Under the pieces are notes generated by a model. It worked only from the letters and a program-made list of their open reading frames with translations, was not told the DNA's origin and ran no database searches. A stretch of DNA of 64,000 bases, taken from the NCBI RefSeq assembly GCF_954871325.1, contig NC_088777.1, positions 16,841,366 to 16,905,365 on the forward strand, in the 5' to 3' direction. The translations under genes were made by a program, and so were the position numbers. Source of the stretch: Gordionus sp. m RMFG-2023. Its lineage: Eukaryota > Nematomorpha > Gordioida > Chordodea > Parachordodidae. Shown one piece after another: positions 34,908 to 48,300 of the stretch (position 1 is the stretch's first letter; every line of letters begins with the position of its first letter).

Positions 34908-35743
34908 ATATTTAAAGTTTTTATAGAACCTTTTTTAAATATGTGCATTTTAGATAAGCTATTGTATTAGGGTTTTTAAGATCATTTCATAATTATACGA
35001 ATAAATTTTTAAACGATTTTTTTTAGTATGAATTATATATGGCAAAATATTCCTTGTTCAAAAATGATTTATTTATATATTCTTGTAAAAAGAGATTGGT
35101 GATTTGAACATATATAGCAGAAAAATGCAAATTTTTTTACCATGAATTTTTTATTGTAATTATTTTATTTATTATATAAATTTTTTGAAAATATGTTTAT
35201 ACGATAAACCAATTTTATTTTGGTTAATTTATTTTTAGATTTATATCGTCTTTATATTCCTTTTTGAAAAAAAATTATATTAGATCTTTTTAAATCAATA
35301 AACACATTTTTAAAATTTTACCTTTTCAAGTAATCAGAGTTATATATAGATTAAAAAAAATATCTTAATAGGATATTAAAGATCTGTATAAGCCTAAATT
35401 TTGTAGTCCTACCTGGCCCAGGTTTATGTAAAAATCATAACCAAAATCTAATTCATAATCTAAAATAAGTTTAAATAATTATCCAGCACACAAAAGCTGT
35501 GCTATTGCTATATAATATGGCAAATAAAATACTAATTTTACTTTATAGAAGGTATTTTGATATTTTTCAAATAATATTTATAAAAAAAATTTCAGGTTAA
35601 TTTAAAAAAGTTCAACTCTGAAAAAATCTTAGCCATTCTAAGTGTCCAGAGTTTGGCATTTAAAAAATGTAATAGAATATAATAACACTACTTATACACT
35701 TTTTAAAAATGTAATTAAATATAAAAAAACATTTTATAGAAGG
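34908..35743. other. Unassigned AT-rich spacer
   Basis: No exon, RNA or repeat recognised. A CTACCTGGCCCAGG patch near 35410 hints at another GGCC-type MITE fragment. Confidence 0.35.
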
Positions 35744-35745
35744 TA

Positions 35746-37551
35746 TGGGCCATTCCACGTCTAATCGATCACGATTCGCCGACCCCTTTTAAAATTGTTA
35801 AAAATTTCTGGAATTATTTAGATAGTTAAGAAAATTAGAAAGCCATTTATTTTAGCTCGATAGCACACCTGCCCGAGATATAGGGACTCAGAGGTGCAAA
35901 AAAGAGCTACTTTGAAATCTGTAAAATTTTTAAAATGTTTATATCTCAAAATCTATTTATATTAAATAATTTATAATATATCAAATTGTAGATAAAAAGA
36001 ATCTCTAAAGAGCTATCAAAAAACAATAAAAATTGGCGCTAATTTGAGCCGTTAACTTCCGGGTTACCTATTTTTACCTGTGTTTTTAAGCAAAAGAAGG
36101 AGTTTGTTTTCGAAATTTTTAATTGCTTTTTATTTAGACACCTTTGCTAAATATATATACTATATCAAAATCTTGACGACGCTATCGACTCCAAAAATTG
36201 ATAAAAAAATAGATGGCCCTTTATGAAATTACAGATTATGATTAAAATTTTGCTGCTAACTTATCAATAACCGGATATTTTCACTTTTTATGCTAAAAAA
36301 TTTTGAATTTCTATTAAATATACTAATTAAACTGAGGAGCAGAGTGGGCAAATGCCCATTAGACACTTAATAATGTAACAAATTTCCAAAGCCTCTTGAT
36401 TAATTATATGAGGGGGAGAATCAATATCTAAATTGTTATTTTAAGTATAAGGAATGTTTGCTAATTTTTGTCGGCATGAAGAGCATATTAACATATCTAA
36501 ATTGAATGGTAAATTTTTTTGGGTCATCCAGGGTAGAATCTTTCTTAGATTCTCGCGATAATAAGCATGTCTTTGTAGATTAAATGGGTTGCAACATTTT
36601 AATATTTGGTACGTCCATCTGTGATATAGAATAAAATTTTAATTGATCTGCACCTATAATATATGATTTTGCACTCTCCAAATCCAGAATGTTATTGGTA
36701 GACAGAAAAATAATAAGCTGCAGACGGGTTGTAATATTTAAAATCTGAACGGATAAGTTAAAAATATTACGCAGAAAGAGAGATCTTTTTAAACAGTTTA
36801 TTTTGTAAAATATAATCGATAATATGCCAAATAAAATATTCGATTTTACTGCAGCTGTTATACATTATCGAGCTAATAAGTCATTCGCTATAGTAGCAAA
36901 GTAGAGATCTAAAAAATGTAAAACATTTTAAGGATGGTGAAGGGGGGGGGGCAGAACTAGAAAATTTTATCACATTTCTTATAAACGTATCAATATTTTC
37001 ATTTTCGTTAAGAATAATATTTTACAACCATTAGCGCCATCTACTTTTTTCTTCAATTTTTGGTAAAAATGTATATTTCGGAAAAGTCGATAGCGTCGCC
37101 AAGGTTTTGACATCTTATATATATTTATAAAAGGTGTCTAAATAAAAAACAAAAAAAAAATTTCGAAAACAAACTCCCTTTTTTGTTTAAAAATACAGGT
37201 GAAGCAAGATAGGTAAACCGGAAGTTAAAGACTCAAATTGGCGCCAATTTTTATTATTTTTTTGATAGCCCTTTAGAGATTTATTTTACCTACAATATGA
37301 TATATTATACATTTTTTTTACTGTAAATAGTTTTTGAGATATAAGCATTTTAAAAATTTTACAGAATCCAAAGTGGCTCTTTTTTTCACTTTTGAACCCC
37401 TATATCTCGAGAACCAGGTGTGCTAGCGAGCTAAAATAAACGGTATTCTCGTTTATATACCTATCTAAATAATTCCCAAAATTTTTAACAATTTTAAAAG
37501 GGGTCAGCCGAAAATGTGCCTTTTTTGATCGATTTGACATGGAATGGCTCA
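35746..37551. mobile_element. DNA transposon with about 500-bp terminal inverted repeats, TA target site
   Basis: The ends TGGGCCATTCCACGTC and, inverted, TGAGCCATTCCATGTC are flanked by TA at 35744-35745 and 37552-37553. Inverted homology continues inward about 500 bp per arm to the blocks GACGACGCTATCGAC (near 36175) and GTCGATAGCGTCG (near 37088). The core (about 36250-37050) is non-coding. Superfamily unknown: the TA site fits Tc1/mariner and some others, but arms this long are unusual. Confidence 0.85.
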
Positions 37552-38067
37552 TATATAAATAGTTATTTCTCATAAATTTTCAAAAAAGTGTTTAAATTCA
37601 AATATTTTGAAAGTGATTTTTTTTATTGGATAACAATTTTTTTCATATAATATTTTTATTTGCCATTTTTAAAAAATCTAAATAATTATGTATAAATTAT
37701 ATTATCATATTTAAAAAAATTTGTATTATTATATTTTATTTTACTATCTGCGCTAATATAAACACATTTATATATTTATTGCTAACTATCGGAATAATTA
37801 CGAACATAAATATTTGCAGAGCATAAACTGGCTATTGTTACTTGCCACTATGGTTGCATTTAACAAAGTTTTATAAAAGTAAATTTTTCATTTTTTAAAG
37901 AACGCATGTTGTTTTTTAATTCAACATTAAAATATTTTATTTATTTTTAAAAAATTATTTTTTATTTATATAAATAAATTTTTGATAATGTTTTTTTTCA
38001 TAAATTATTAATTATTTTACTTATTTTTAAAAATTATTTAAAAATGAATGAAAATTAACAGATAAGG

Positions 38068-38457
38068 AAATATATAAGATGATGCAAGATTATTTTCAAA
38101 ATAATATTGGCAACTTTATTAAGAAGCTATTAATTGATCTGATGATGTTGTGCTTTAAGGAATTAAGGGAAAGATGTGAAAAGGTTTGTAATTTATAATA
38201 TCTGAAAACCAAAAAAAGGATAAATATATTGGAAAACAAGGAAAATATTAATAGTTTACCTTCGTGTTTAAATTCCTTCAAATTTGCTAAAACTTTACAA
38301 CTAACAAAAAAAAGTTTTAAATAAATAAATTTCCATAATGCAGGATATCACAAACCAACAAAATCTACAATTATCCGAGGAGAATCTAGAACTACCTATA
38401 GATGCTCTATTACAATTACCTAAAACCTTGTCATTTCACAAATTATTTTCAAAATAA
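38068..38457 (+). CDS. Possible last two exons of an unknown gene
   Basis: After an acceptor-like CAG at 38065-38067 an open stretch encodes YKMMQDYFQNNIGNFIKKLL...LRERCEK and meets a GTTTGT donor at about 38181. A second open stretch follows ATGCAG at 38343, in the same phase: DITNQQNLQLSEENLELPID...LPKTLSFHKLFSK and a stop at 38455-38457. The junction is phase 0 on both sides and the amino-acid make-up looks protein-like, but I recognise no family and no convincing upstream exon. It could be the 3' end of a gene or chance. Strand and exon ends are inferred. Confidence 0.3.
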
Positions 38458-38794
38458 TTATAATTTTATCTATTTTTAATATATTTTAATTATATTAATA
38501 AATTTAAATATTGTAATCATTTAAAAAAATTAATGTTATGAAAAAAAAATATCCACTAAAGAGTCTAAATATATCCAGTTTTTTGTAATTATAAAAAGAA
38601 TTAGGATATAATCTTTTTGCCTAAGTTTTTAGTTGTTTTTTTAGGTAACTAATATGGAATGTAAATTTATAAAAATATAATTTACATTGAAATATAATTT
38701 AGGGAATATATAGAAAATCGGAATAAGTAAAAAACGATAATCAAAATATCAATTTTTTTAAAATTATAATGTATTTTTTACACTTAAAGTATTA

Positions 38795-39153
38795 AGCCAT
38801 TTCCAGACAGAACGTTTTTTCAAAGCGGGTTTTGGGTAATGTTACCAACAATTTTTTTTTTATTTCCAAAAAAAATGTTAAATTCGAGAATTAATTTTAA
38901 TATAATATATAATATTTTAGAAAAAACAATACGGACGCATATTTCAAAACGCCATTTAATTGTTATTAAAATCAAACTGGTTTTTTTTCTTTTACGAAAA
39001 AAAATATGGGGATCTAGATTGTTTTTTTTTAAAATATTATATTATATAAAAAAATTAATTCAATAAGTTAAAATTTTTTTTGGGAAACAAAAAATTGATT
39101 GCTAATAACACCCAAAAACAGCTTTGAAAAAACGTTTTGTCTGGAAATGGCCT
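38795..39153. mobile_element. Mariner-like MITE upstream of ANKLE1
   Basis: The ends AGCCATTTCCAGACAGAACG and, inverted, AGGCCATTTCCAGACAAAAC are flanked by TA at 38793-38794 and 39154-39155. The homology continues past TTTTTTCAAAGC. Total 359 bp; the open frame across it has no transposase motif. Confidence 0.88.
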
Positions 39154-39323
39154 TATGCAAAAATATAAATACACACTGTTTTATTTTTTAATGCTTTATT
39201 AGAATTATACTATATATTTAATGTCATATGTCATACTAACTTTTTAACCTGTCACATCTAATATGTCAGATGTTATATTTTTTTAATGGTTTTCTTAGTT
39301 TTTTGCGCATTTCTGAAAATAAA

Positions 39324-42300
39324 ATGTATGAAATTCAAGAACTATCAGATGAACTATTAAGATTAGAATTAGAAAAAAATAGTTATAAACCAGGTCCTAT
39401 TACTGATTCAACTCGATATTTATATCAAAAAAAATTATATAATTTAAAAACTAATAATTATTTACAACTAGATAAATCTAAAAATTTAGAATCAAGTTAT
39501 AAATATAATACTTTCTTATTTTATATATTCATTTAGATTTTAATACTGTTATTAATAAAAGGTGTGTTCGTTATTATTCACAGGAACTGGAATATATCAT
39601 AAATAGCAACAAATCTATATTGACATTTGAACATCATCCAGATTTAATAAAATATTGTGATAAACTTTTTGGAAAAATTCATAATAATATTTCTTATAAT
39701 CTACCTTCATATAATAAATCTAAGAAAATATATTTTAATTATATATTATTAGACCCAAATAAAACCACAAAAATTGTAACTATGAAATGTTTAAAACAAA
39801 ATATATCAAAAGATCAGCTTAATCTAAATGTGTTTAAAGAATTTTTAGGGGCAATTTTTTATATTGGGAAAGGTTCTCAAATTAGACCTTATTCACATTT
39901 AATTGAAGCTTTAAATACATTAAAATGCACAGTTAACACATCTAAAGAAGTATTTAATATATTTAAATTTATTATTATATAATATTTCAGACTTTAGAAA
40001 AAGAAAAAACTATTTATATTAAGAAAATTTGGGAGGAAGGGTTGGGCATTATATCGTTACATATTTTTCATAATCTTCCCTCAAATGATGCCTTGACCAG
40101 GGAGGCATCTATGATAGATGCAATTGGTAATATTTATTTTTATGCATTAAACTAATTAGTTTTGCCATCCTCTTTTTGGATACCAATCTAATCCATTATT
40201 AAATGAATATTAATTCTATTTATGACCGATATATTGATTAACTTTTGAAATCATCATATAATGATTAATTCTAAATTTATTGTGATTTACTTACCAGTTT
40301 ATATAGCTATGATATTTTTTAACAATATTATATTCACTCATAAATATTTTTTATTTTCCAATATTTTATTATTTTGTGTTTGAAATTGACATTTTTATAA
40401 TATGATTAACTATAATAAATCTTAATATTCCAAAAATTATTTTAATTTAAAAAAAGTATTCCCTCCCCCTCTATCAAAACATCTTGACTAAACATAAGTC
40501 ATTTAAATATATTCAATTTTAATTAACCTATCATTTTCGGCTTATTTATTCTGTTATATTCATCAATTTAAAAATACATAAATTTATATCAGAGACCTGC
40601 AGAAATACCATTTGCACAGCCCAGCCTGGATTTTTCTTTAAAAAAAATTTTCAGCATGGTCTGAATTTATTTTTAAATAAATTTTTCTACCTGATCCAAA
40701 TTTTTTTAAAATATATTACATTTGTTTTAATTTTTATAGAATAGTGATGATTTAAAATATATAGACCAACCCATTTTTTTAAAAAAACAGGCCCAGCTTG
40801 GGAATTTTTAAAAATATTTAGCCTGGCGTGGGTAGACTTGTGCGCCTATGTCTGTTATTTTTTAATTTTCCACCGAAAGCCACCTACTAAATTGACGGCG
40901 CGGTATTTATTAATCTTTTTTAATGAATTTAATATATAAATCAATGTATTTTTTAATAAATTTAATTTATAAATCAAAGTATTACATTTTTTTTATAATT
41001 TATTTGGGTGCTCTTTTTGAACACATTGTTAACATATTTAATTCATTTTTTAAATTATTTCCTCTCACTCCAATTTAAATTTATATATTTTCTCATTCTC
41101 AGAAATAGACTAAGGAATTGCATTTTTACTCAGATCAGAGTCTTATAAACAACACATATTAGTAATATTCTAATGATTTTTATTATAACAAATTAAAATA
41201 TAAATTTGTAATGCAAGCAATATATAAAGTATGAAATATAATAAATCAGAATTCAGATTAGCAAAATTATAATTGTCATGAATAAATAGTATTTTATCAA
41301 GATTCGTGTGACATAAAGAAGTCCTTTTTGCATTAAGTATTAATCTAGCAATGGAAAAAATTTTTCCTGATACAAAGAACTTTCTTAGCTCTAAATTTTT
41401 TTTAATAATAAAAAAGATTTTTATTTATTAATTATTTATCTTTAAAACATGTAAACAAAATATAAAAATAAAAAATGAATATATATATAAAATGAATGTA
41501 CATTTTAAAAATATCAATGGCTCTAACTTTTTCTTCCAAAAGGTTAATGTGCATACAGGGCCGTAGCCACGAGGTGGGGGGGGGGGCAAAAAAAATTTTG
41601 GCCCACAAATCTGGCCTCCAGAAAAGATGTTTGGCCCCCAAAAAATTTCCTGCCCCCCCCCCCCCAAATTAGAAATTTTTTTTAGAATTGATTTTTATAT
41701 TTTTAATATAAATTTTGAATATTTATTCAAAAAACATGTCTATTTAGAATTGATTATTTATATATTTTTAAAAAAAATTTTGAATATTTATTCTACAAAC
41801 ATGTCTAGTTTGTAAATTTTTTTCTATCCTGTTTTATTTTTACCCAATATTAAATTATCATTCATTCATTTTTTTTCATTTGTTTTTGTTGTTTATAACA
41901 TTGTATCACATTTATAATATAATATATAACCAGTTATTTTATTTTACAGCGTTTATTTTAAAATTATGAAGAAACAATCAGTTATTAACTCTTATTTTAA
42001 GTTAAAGTTAAACAAATGTCAAGCAACATCACCTCTACAAACTACTAGTAATACTACATCAGAAATTACAGAAACTGATTCTTCTCATAGTTAGTATAAA
42101 TTTATATTATTATTTCATGACTTATATGATATTGATATAGGGCAATACATATATATTATTATTTTATATATATTTATTTTATATAAGATAAGAGACAGAC
42201 ATTTATTATTAATATTATCATTTTTGTATAATAATTTTAATTATTAAAATAAATATATTCACTCATATTTCAAGATATGAATGAAGCTAATAATCTATAA

Positions 42301-45300
42301 AATGATCCTCACTACACTTAGGAGGAGGAAGATGGTAAATAGTTTAAAATTTAACCCAAATTTTTCTATTTATATATTTTTGAATGGTGTTTCATTATTA
42401 CATTTTGATTTTTAAACAAATAAAGACGAAGAGACTCAATCATCTTCATCTAGCAGCTCAGTCTATAATTGTCAAGAAGCAACTAGTAATTGAATTATAA
42501 ATATAAAAATATTTTATTTTTTTGTTAATCTTTAAAGATATAATGTTAATGACCTTTCTCTAGTTTTTAATACTGAATATCTATAATTTTACTGATAATC
42601 TTCATCAGGGTTATGCACTACAGTATAGCAAATACTTGTATCTTAAATACAAGACAAATTTTGTGTTTGTTCATTTTCAGCATGCCCTTCCTTCGCCCAT
42701 CCTGATGGTCATTATTATTTATGACCCTTTCCCTCATTACAATTTATTAATTATAATATTTTTAGTGTCAAAAAAGTCCTTTAATGGTTCAATTCAAATC
42801 CCAGGTGATTTTGGCCAGAATAAATCAAATCAAATTAAACAATTACGCGAAAAAAGATATCCATGGAAGGCAAAGATCATTTCAAAAATCATGGTATAGA
42901 GGCCGAGACTGGTTGGAGTATAGTGTAGAAGCTGACGCTGCCTTTTGTTTTCCATGTAGGAAATACTTGTGTAATCTAAGTGATAAATTTGGACAAACGG
43001 GATTCAGAAATTGGAAAAATGCGTTAGCTGCCAAGAAGGGACTACTAAAACACGAGTAGCTCAAAAGCTCATTTAAATTCAATTACAATATGGCATGATA
43101 AAAATCAAAATATAAACAAAGATACAGAAATAACTAAAATGTTGGGAGGTGATCAAATTAATCGTAATCAATATTATATTAAATCAATATTTGATTTGAT
43201 GCTATTTCTTAGCATACAAGAGCTACCTTTCCGTGGGACTGGTTCAACAAATATTACGGATGCTGCAAAAGATGAAAATATAATTTATTCTTCTGGGATA
43301 TTTTTAGCAATGTTCCTACACCATCCAAAAAGACCCTGAATTAAATACAATTATGAAATTTATACCCCAAATTGCCCAGTATACATCACCACAGATTCAA
43401 AACGAAGTAATATCCATTATGGCAGATATGGTGCTTGAACATATTTCAGACAAATATAATAAAAGCGAGATGCCTTTTTTTTGTCTTAAGGCTGATGAGA
43501 CAAAAGATGCTTCAGGTTGTGAAAACCTGAGCATAATAATTCGCTATATTTTTTCTGGAGAAATCCAAAAAAATTTAATAGGAATCATTAATTTAGAGTG
43601 TCTTTCTGCTGAAAGCATTATAGATTGCATTTTAAAGCAACTTCATGATCTAAATATTAATTCAGCTAATATAATAAGCTAGGCATATGATGGTGCAAAC
43701 GTTATGTCTGGCCGAAATGGAGGAGTGCAAACACTTCTTCAAAAAAAAATTAATAAAAATGTTCCTTTTATACATTGCTACAACCACAAGTTGCATCTTG
43801 TGGTTCAAAATTGGTATAATAATATTGTTATTATATCTAATTTTTTTAATTTATCAAATGCATTGTATAATTTTTTCAGGCGTTTTAACGTATCCTGTAA
43901 ATATACAAGCCACACCCTTAAGAGACTTTTAGACCAGAGGTGGACTGGTAATTTGGAAACATCTCGCATTATTTATGAGAATTTTGAGGCTATTGGTGAA
44001 GTATTATTTTACTTTTCTAATAGAACTTTTAATTCCGAGGTTTCAATTCATGATTCAGGCGAAGCCTCTGGTCTTTTATCTCAATGTATTAATATAAATT
44101 ACATTATATTAGCCATCATAATTTATGAGATATTAATTACAATAGATCCACTAAATAAATATCTACAATCAGTAGGTACTAATCTAGTGGATGCTAAAAA
44201 ATTGTATTGATTCTACTATCAATATAATAAAATATAAAAGAAGTGATAATTCTTTTGCTTTGATTATGATTAAGGCTGAAAAACTTTTATCAAAATTTAA
44301 TCTTACTCCCCAAAAATCATCACGAGTACGTAAAACGCCTAAAAATTTCCAAGATTTTTTAGTTGATAGCAAACTAGAATTCGATTGTGAAAAAGACTCC
44401 AATTGGAGTTCTTTAAAAAGGATAAATTATGATAATTATAGATAACTTTGTGGATTGTTTTTTAGACCGATTTACAGAAGATGATTTTAATCTTTTTTCA
44501 TCTTTTAATACATTGTTCCCCCTTGATCCTGATTATTTTTTATCAGATGAAAATGGCCCCATTAAAATCCCTCTTAAACTGTAAATATGGAAACAGGTCT
44601 AAAAAACGATTCATAAAGTTATCTATAATTATCATAATATATCTTTTTTACAGAACTCCAATTGGAGTCTTTTTCACAAACGAATTCTAGTTTGCTATCA
44701 ACTAAAAAATCTTGGAAATTTTTAGGCGTTTTACGTACCCGTGATGATTTTTGGGGAGTAAGATTAAATTTTGATAAAAGTATTTCAGCCTTAATCATAA
44801 TCAAAGCAAAAGAATTATCACTTCTTTTATATTTTATTATATTGATAGTAGAATCAATACAATTTTTTAGCATCCATTAGATTAGTACCTACTGATTGTA
44901 GATATTTATTTAGTAGATCTATTGTAATTAATATCTCATAAATTATGATGGCTAATATAATGTAATTTATATTAATACATTGAGATAAAAGACCAGAGGC
45001 TTCGCCTGAATCATGAATTGAAACCTCGGAATTAAAAGTTCTATTAGAAAAGTAAAATAATACTTCACCAATAGCCTCAAAATTCTCATAAATAATGCGA
45101 GATGTTTCCAAATTACCAGTCCACCTCTGGTCTAAAAGTCTCTTAAGGGTGTGGCCTGTATATTTACAGGATACGTTAAAACGCCTGAAAAAATTATACA
45201 ATGCATTTGATAAATTAAAAAAATTAGAAATAATAACAATATTATTATACCAATTTTGAACCACAAGATGCAACTTGTGATTGTAGCAATGTATAAAAGG

Positions 45301-48300
45301 AACATTTTTATTAATTTTTTTTTGAAGAAGTGTTTGCACTCCTCCATTTCGGCCAGACATAACGTTTGCACCATCATATGCCTAGCTTATTATATTAGCT
45401 GAATTAATATTTAGATCATGAAGTTGCTTTAAAATGCAATCTATAATGCTTTCAGCAGAAAGACACTCTAAATTAATGATTCCTATTAAATTTTCTTGGA
45501 TTTCTCCAGAAAAAATATAGCGAATTATTATGCTCAGGTTTTCACAACCTGAAGCATCTTTTGTCTCATCAGCCTTAAGACAAAAAAAGGCATCTCGCTT
45601 TTATTATATTTGTCTGAAATATGTTCAAGCACCATATCTGCCATAATGGATATTACTTCGTTTTGAATCTGTGGTGATGTATACTGGGCATTTTGGGGTA
45701 TAAATTTCATAATTTTATTTAATTCAGGGTCTTTTTGGATGGTGTAGGAACATTTCTATAAATAGCCCAGAAGAATAAATTATGTTTTCATCTTTTGCAG
45801 CATCCGTAATATTTGTTGAACCAGTCCCACGGAAAGGTAGCTCTTGTATGCTAAGAAATAGCATCAAATCAAATATTGATTTAATATAATATTGATTACG
45901 ATTAATTTGATCATCTCCCAACATTTTAGTTATTTCTGTACCTTTGTTTATATTTTGATTTTTATCATGCCATATTGTAATTGAATTTAAATGAGCTTTT
46001 GAGCTACTCGTGTTTTAGTAGTCCCTTCTTGGCAGCTAACGCATTTTTCCAATTTCTGAATCCCGTTTGTCCAAATTCATCACTTGGATTACGCAAGTAT
46101 TTCCTACATGGAAAACAAAAGGCAGCGTTAGCTTCTACACTATACTCCAACCAGTCTCGGCCTCTATACCATGATTTTTGAAATGATCTTTGCCTTCCAT
46201 GGATATCTTTTTTCGCGTAATTGTTTAATTTGATTTGATTTATTCTGGCCAAAATCACCTGGAATTTGAATTGAACCATTAAAGGACTTTTTTGACACTA
46301 AAAATATTATAATTAATAATTTGTAATGAGGGAAAGGGTCATAAATAATAATGGCCATCAGGATGGGCGAAGGAAGGGCATGCTGAAAATGAACAAACAC
46401 AAAATTTGTCTTGTATTTAAGATACAAGTATTTGCTATACTGTAGTGCATAACCCTGATGAAGATTATCAGTAAAGTTGATCAGTAAAATTATAGATATT
46501 CAGTATTAAAAACTAGAGAAAGGTCATTAACATTATATCTTTAAAGATTAACAAAAAAATAAAAATTTTTATATTTATAAATCAATTACTAGTTGCCTCT
46601 TGACAATTAGAGACTGAGTTGCTAGATGTTCGTCTTTATTTGTTTTAAAATCAAAATGTAATAATGAAACACCATTATCTCTTACTCCTATTGATATTGT
46701 CAAAAATATATAAATAGAAAAATTTGGGTTAAATTTTAAACTATTTACCATCTTCCTCCTCCTGAGTGTAGTGAGGATCATTTTATAGATTATTAGCTTC
46801 ATTCATATCTTGAAATATGAGTGAATATATTTATTTTAATAATTAAAATTATTATACAAAAATGATAATATTAATAATAAATGTCTGTCTCTTATCTTAT
46901 ATAAAATAAATATATATGAAATAATAATATATAGGTATTACACTATATCAATATCATATAAGTCATGAAATAATAATATAAATTTATACTAACTATGAGA
47001 AGAATCAGTTTCTGAAATTTCTGATGTAGTATTACTTGTAGTTTGTAGAGGTGATGTTGCTTGACATTTGTTTAACTTAACTAAATAAGAGTTAATAACT
47101 GATTGTTTCTTCATAATTTTAAAATAAACGCTGTAAAATAAAATAACTGGTTATATATTATGATATAAATGTGATACCTATAGAGAATGTTATACACAAC
47201 AAAAAAAAATAAAAAAAATGAATGAATGATAATTTAATATTGGGTAAAAATAATAATAAAACAGGATAGAAAAAAATTTACAAACTAAACGTGTTTGTAG
47301 AAAAAATATTCAAAATTTATTTTAAAAATATAAAAATAATCAAATCTAAATAGACATGAAGTTTTTTTATAAAAATAGAAAGGAACACCCAAAGTATTAT
47401 TTTTTTAAAAAATAATACCAATTTTATTATTTATACTTTAAATAAAAGAATTATTTTTAATATGGTTTCTGAATTATGGAAATAATTTGATAAAGATAAA
47501 GAGGATTTTGCAAAATTAGTTATCTGCGGAATTGTAATTTCACGGGGAGGAATAATAAAAAATTCATTTAATACAACAAATATTCGGAAACATTTAAAGC
47601 GATTCCATCAAACGGAATTCGAAGAGCTAATACAAAAAGAACGAGAAATATTAGAAAAAACAAATCAAATTTTTTAAAAAAGGAGTCCTGAAAGTCAGCC
47701 AACAATATCGGTCATTCTTAATAAAACTAATATTTATAAATATTCTGATCCTTTGCCTGAAAATCTAGAGGCTCTTATATCTATTTTAAAAAATCTAATA
47801 TATTATAATTTTATATGTTAAATATTACAATTTTATAAACCAACATAAAATTATAAATTATGTTGTATCCACAACCAGAGGGCGAAAACGCTTTTATTAT
47901 GTATCACGTAATTATTATATTTATTTTATCTTATTATAATATATTTTTTAAATTATTGTTGAAATAAAAAAATAAAATTAAATGCATAATTCTTTTGCAT
48001 AAAAAATATTGATTTCTTAATTACATTTGGTTCAAAGAGGGGTGGTGAAAAATCAATATAAATATCGGATCGGTTTTGAACCAATATCGGATCAGATCGG
48101 TGAAAAATATGTGGATCGGCGTCCTAAAATTATTGCAATTTTTTTCTCAAAATCTTTCAATCATATAGAAAGGGGAATCCCATCTAGTTTGTTCTTGACT
48201 TATATATAGTGTTGCGTAATCGGCTAAAAACTACGCCTAAGCCTAAAAATCGGCTAAGCCTAATTAGGTAAGCCTAAAAATCGGCTAAGCCTATATAAAT

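Larger units (their letters stand above)
41730..47358. repeat. Long inverted repeat (palindrome) of hAT DNA, arms about 2.75 kb
   Basis: The left arm 41730-44467 and right arm 44595-47358 are inverted copies differing by only a few percent. For example, the 168-residue open frames 43704-44210 and 44854-45360 differ at three residues. The centre (44468-44594, 127 bp) is single-copy and continues the left transposase frame. The right arm stops about 175 bp short of the left element's terminus and has no terminus of its own, so this is one inverted duplication, not two separate insertions. Confidence 0.95.

Noticed and set aside
43687-43932. 81-codon plus-strand frame and its mirror at 45132-45377
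   Set aside because: Out of frame with the hAT core (HCYNHKLHLVVQ frame), which has clear family similarity.
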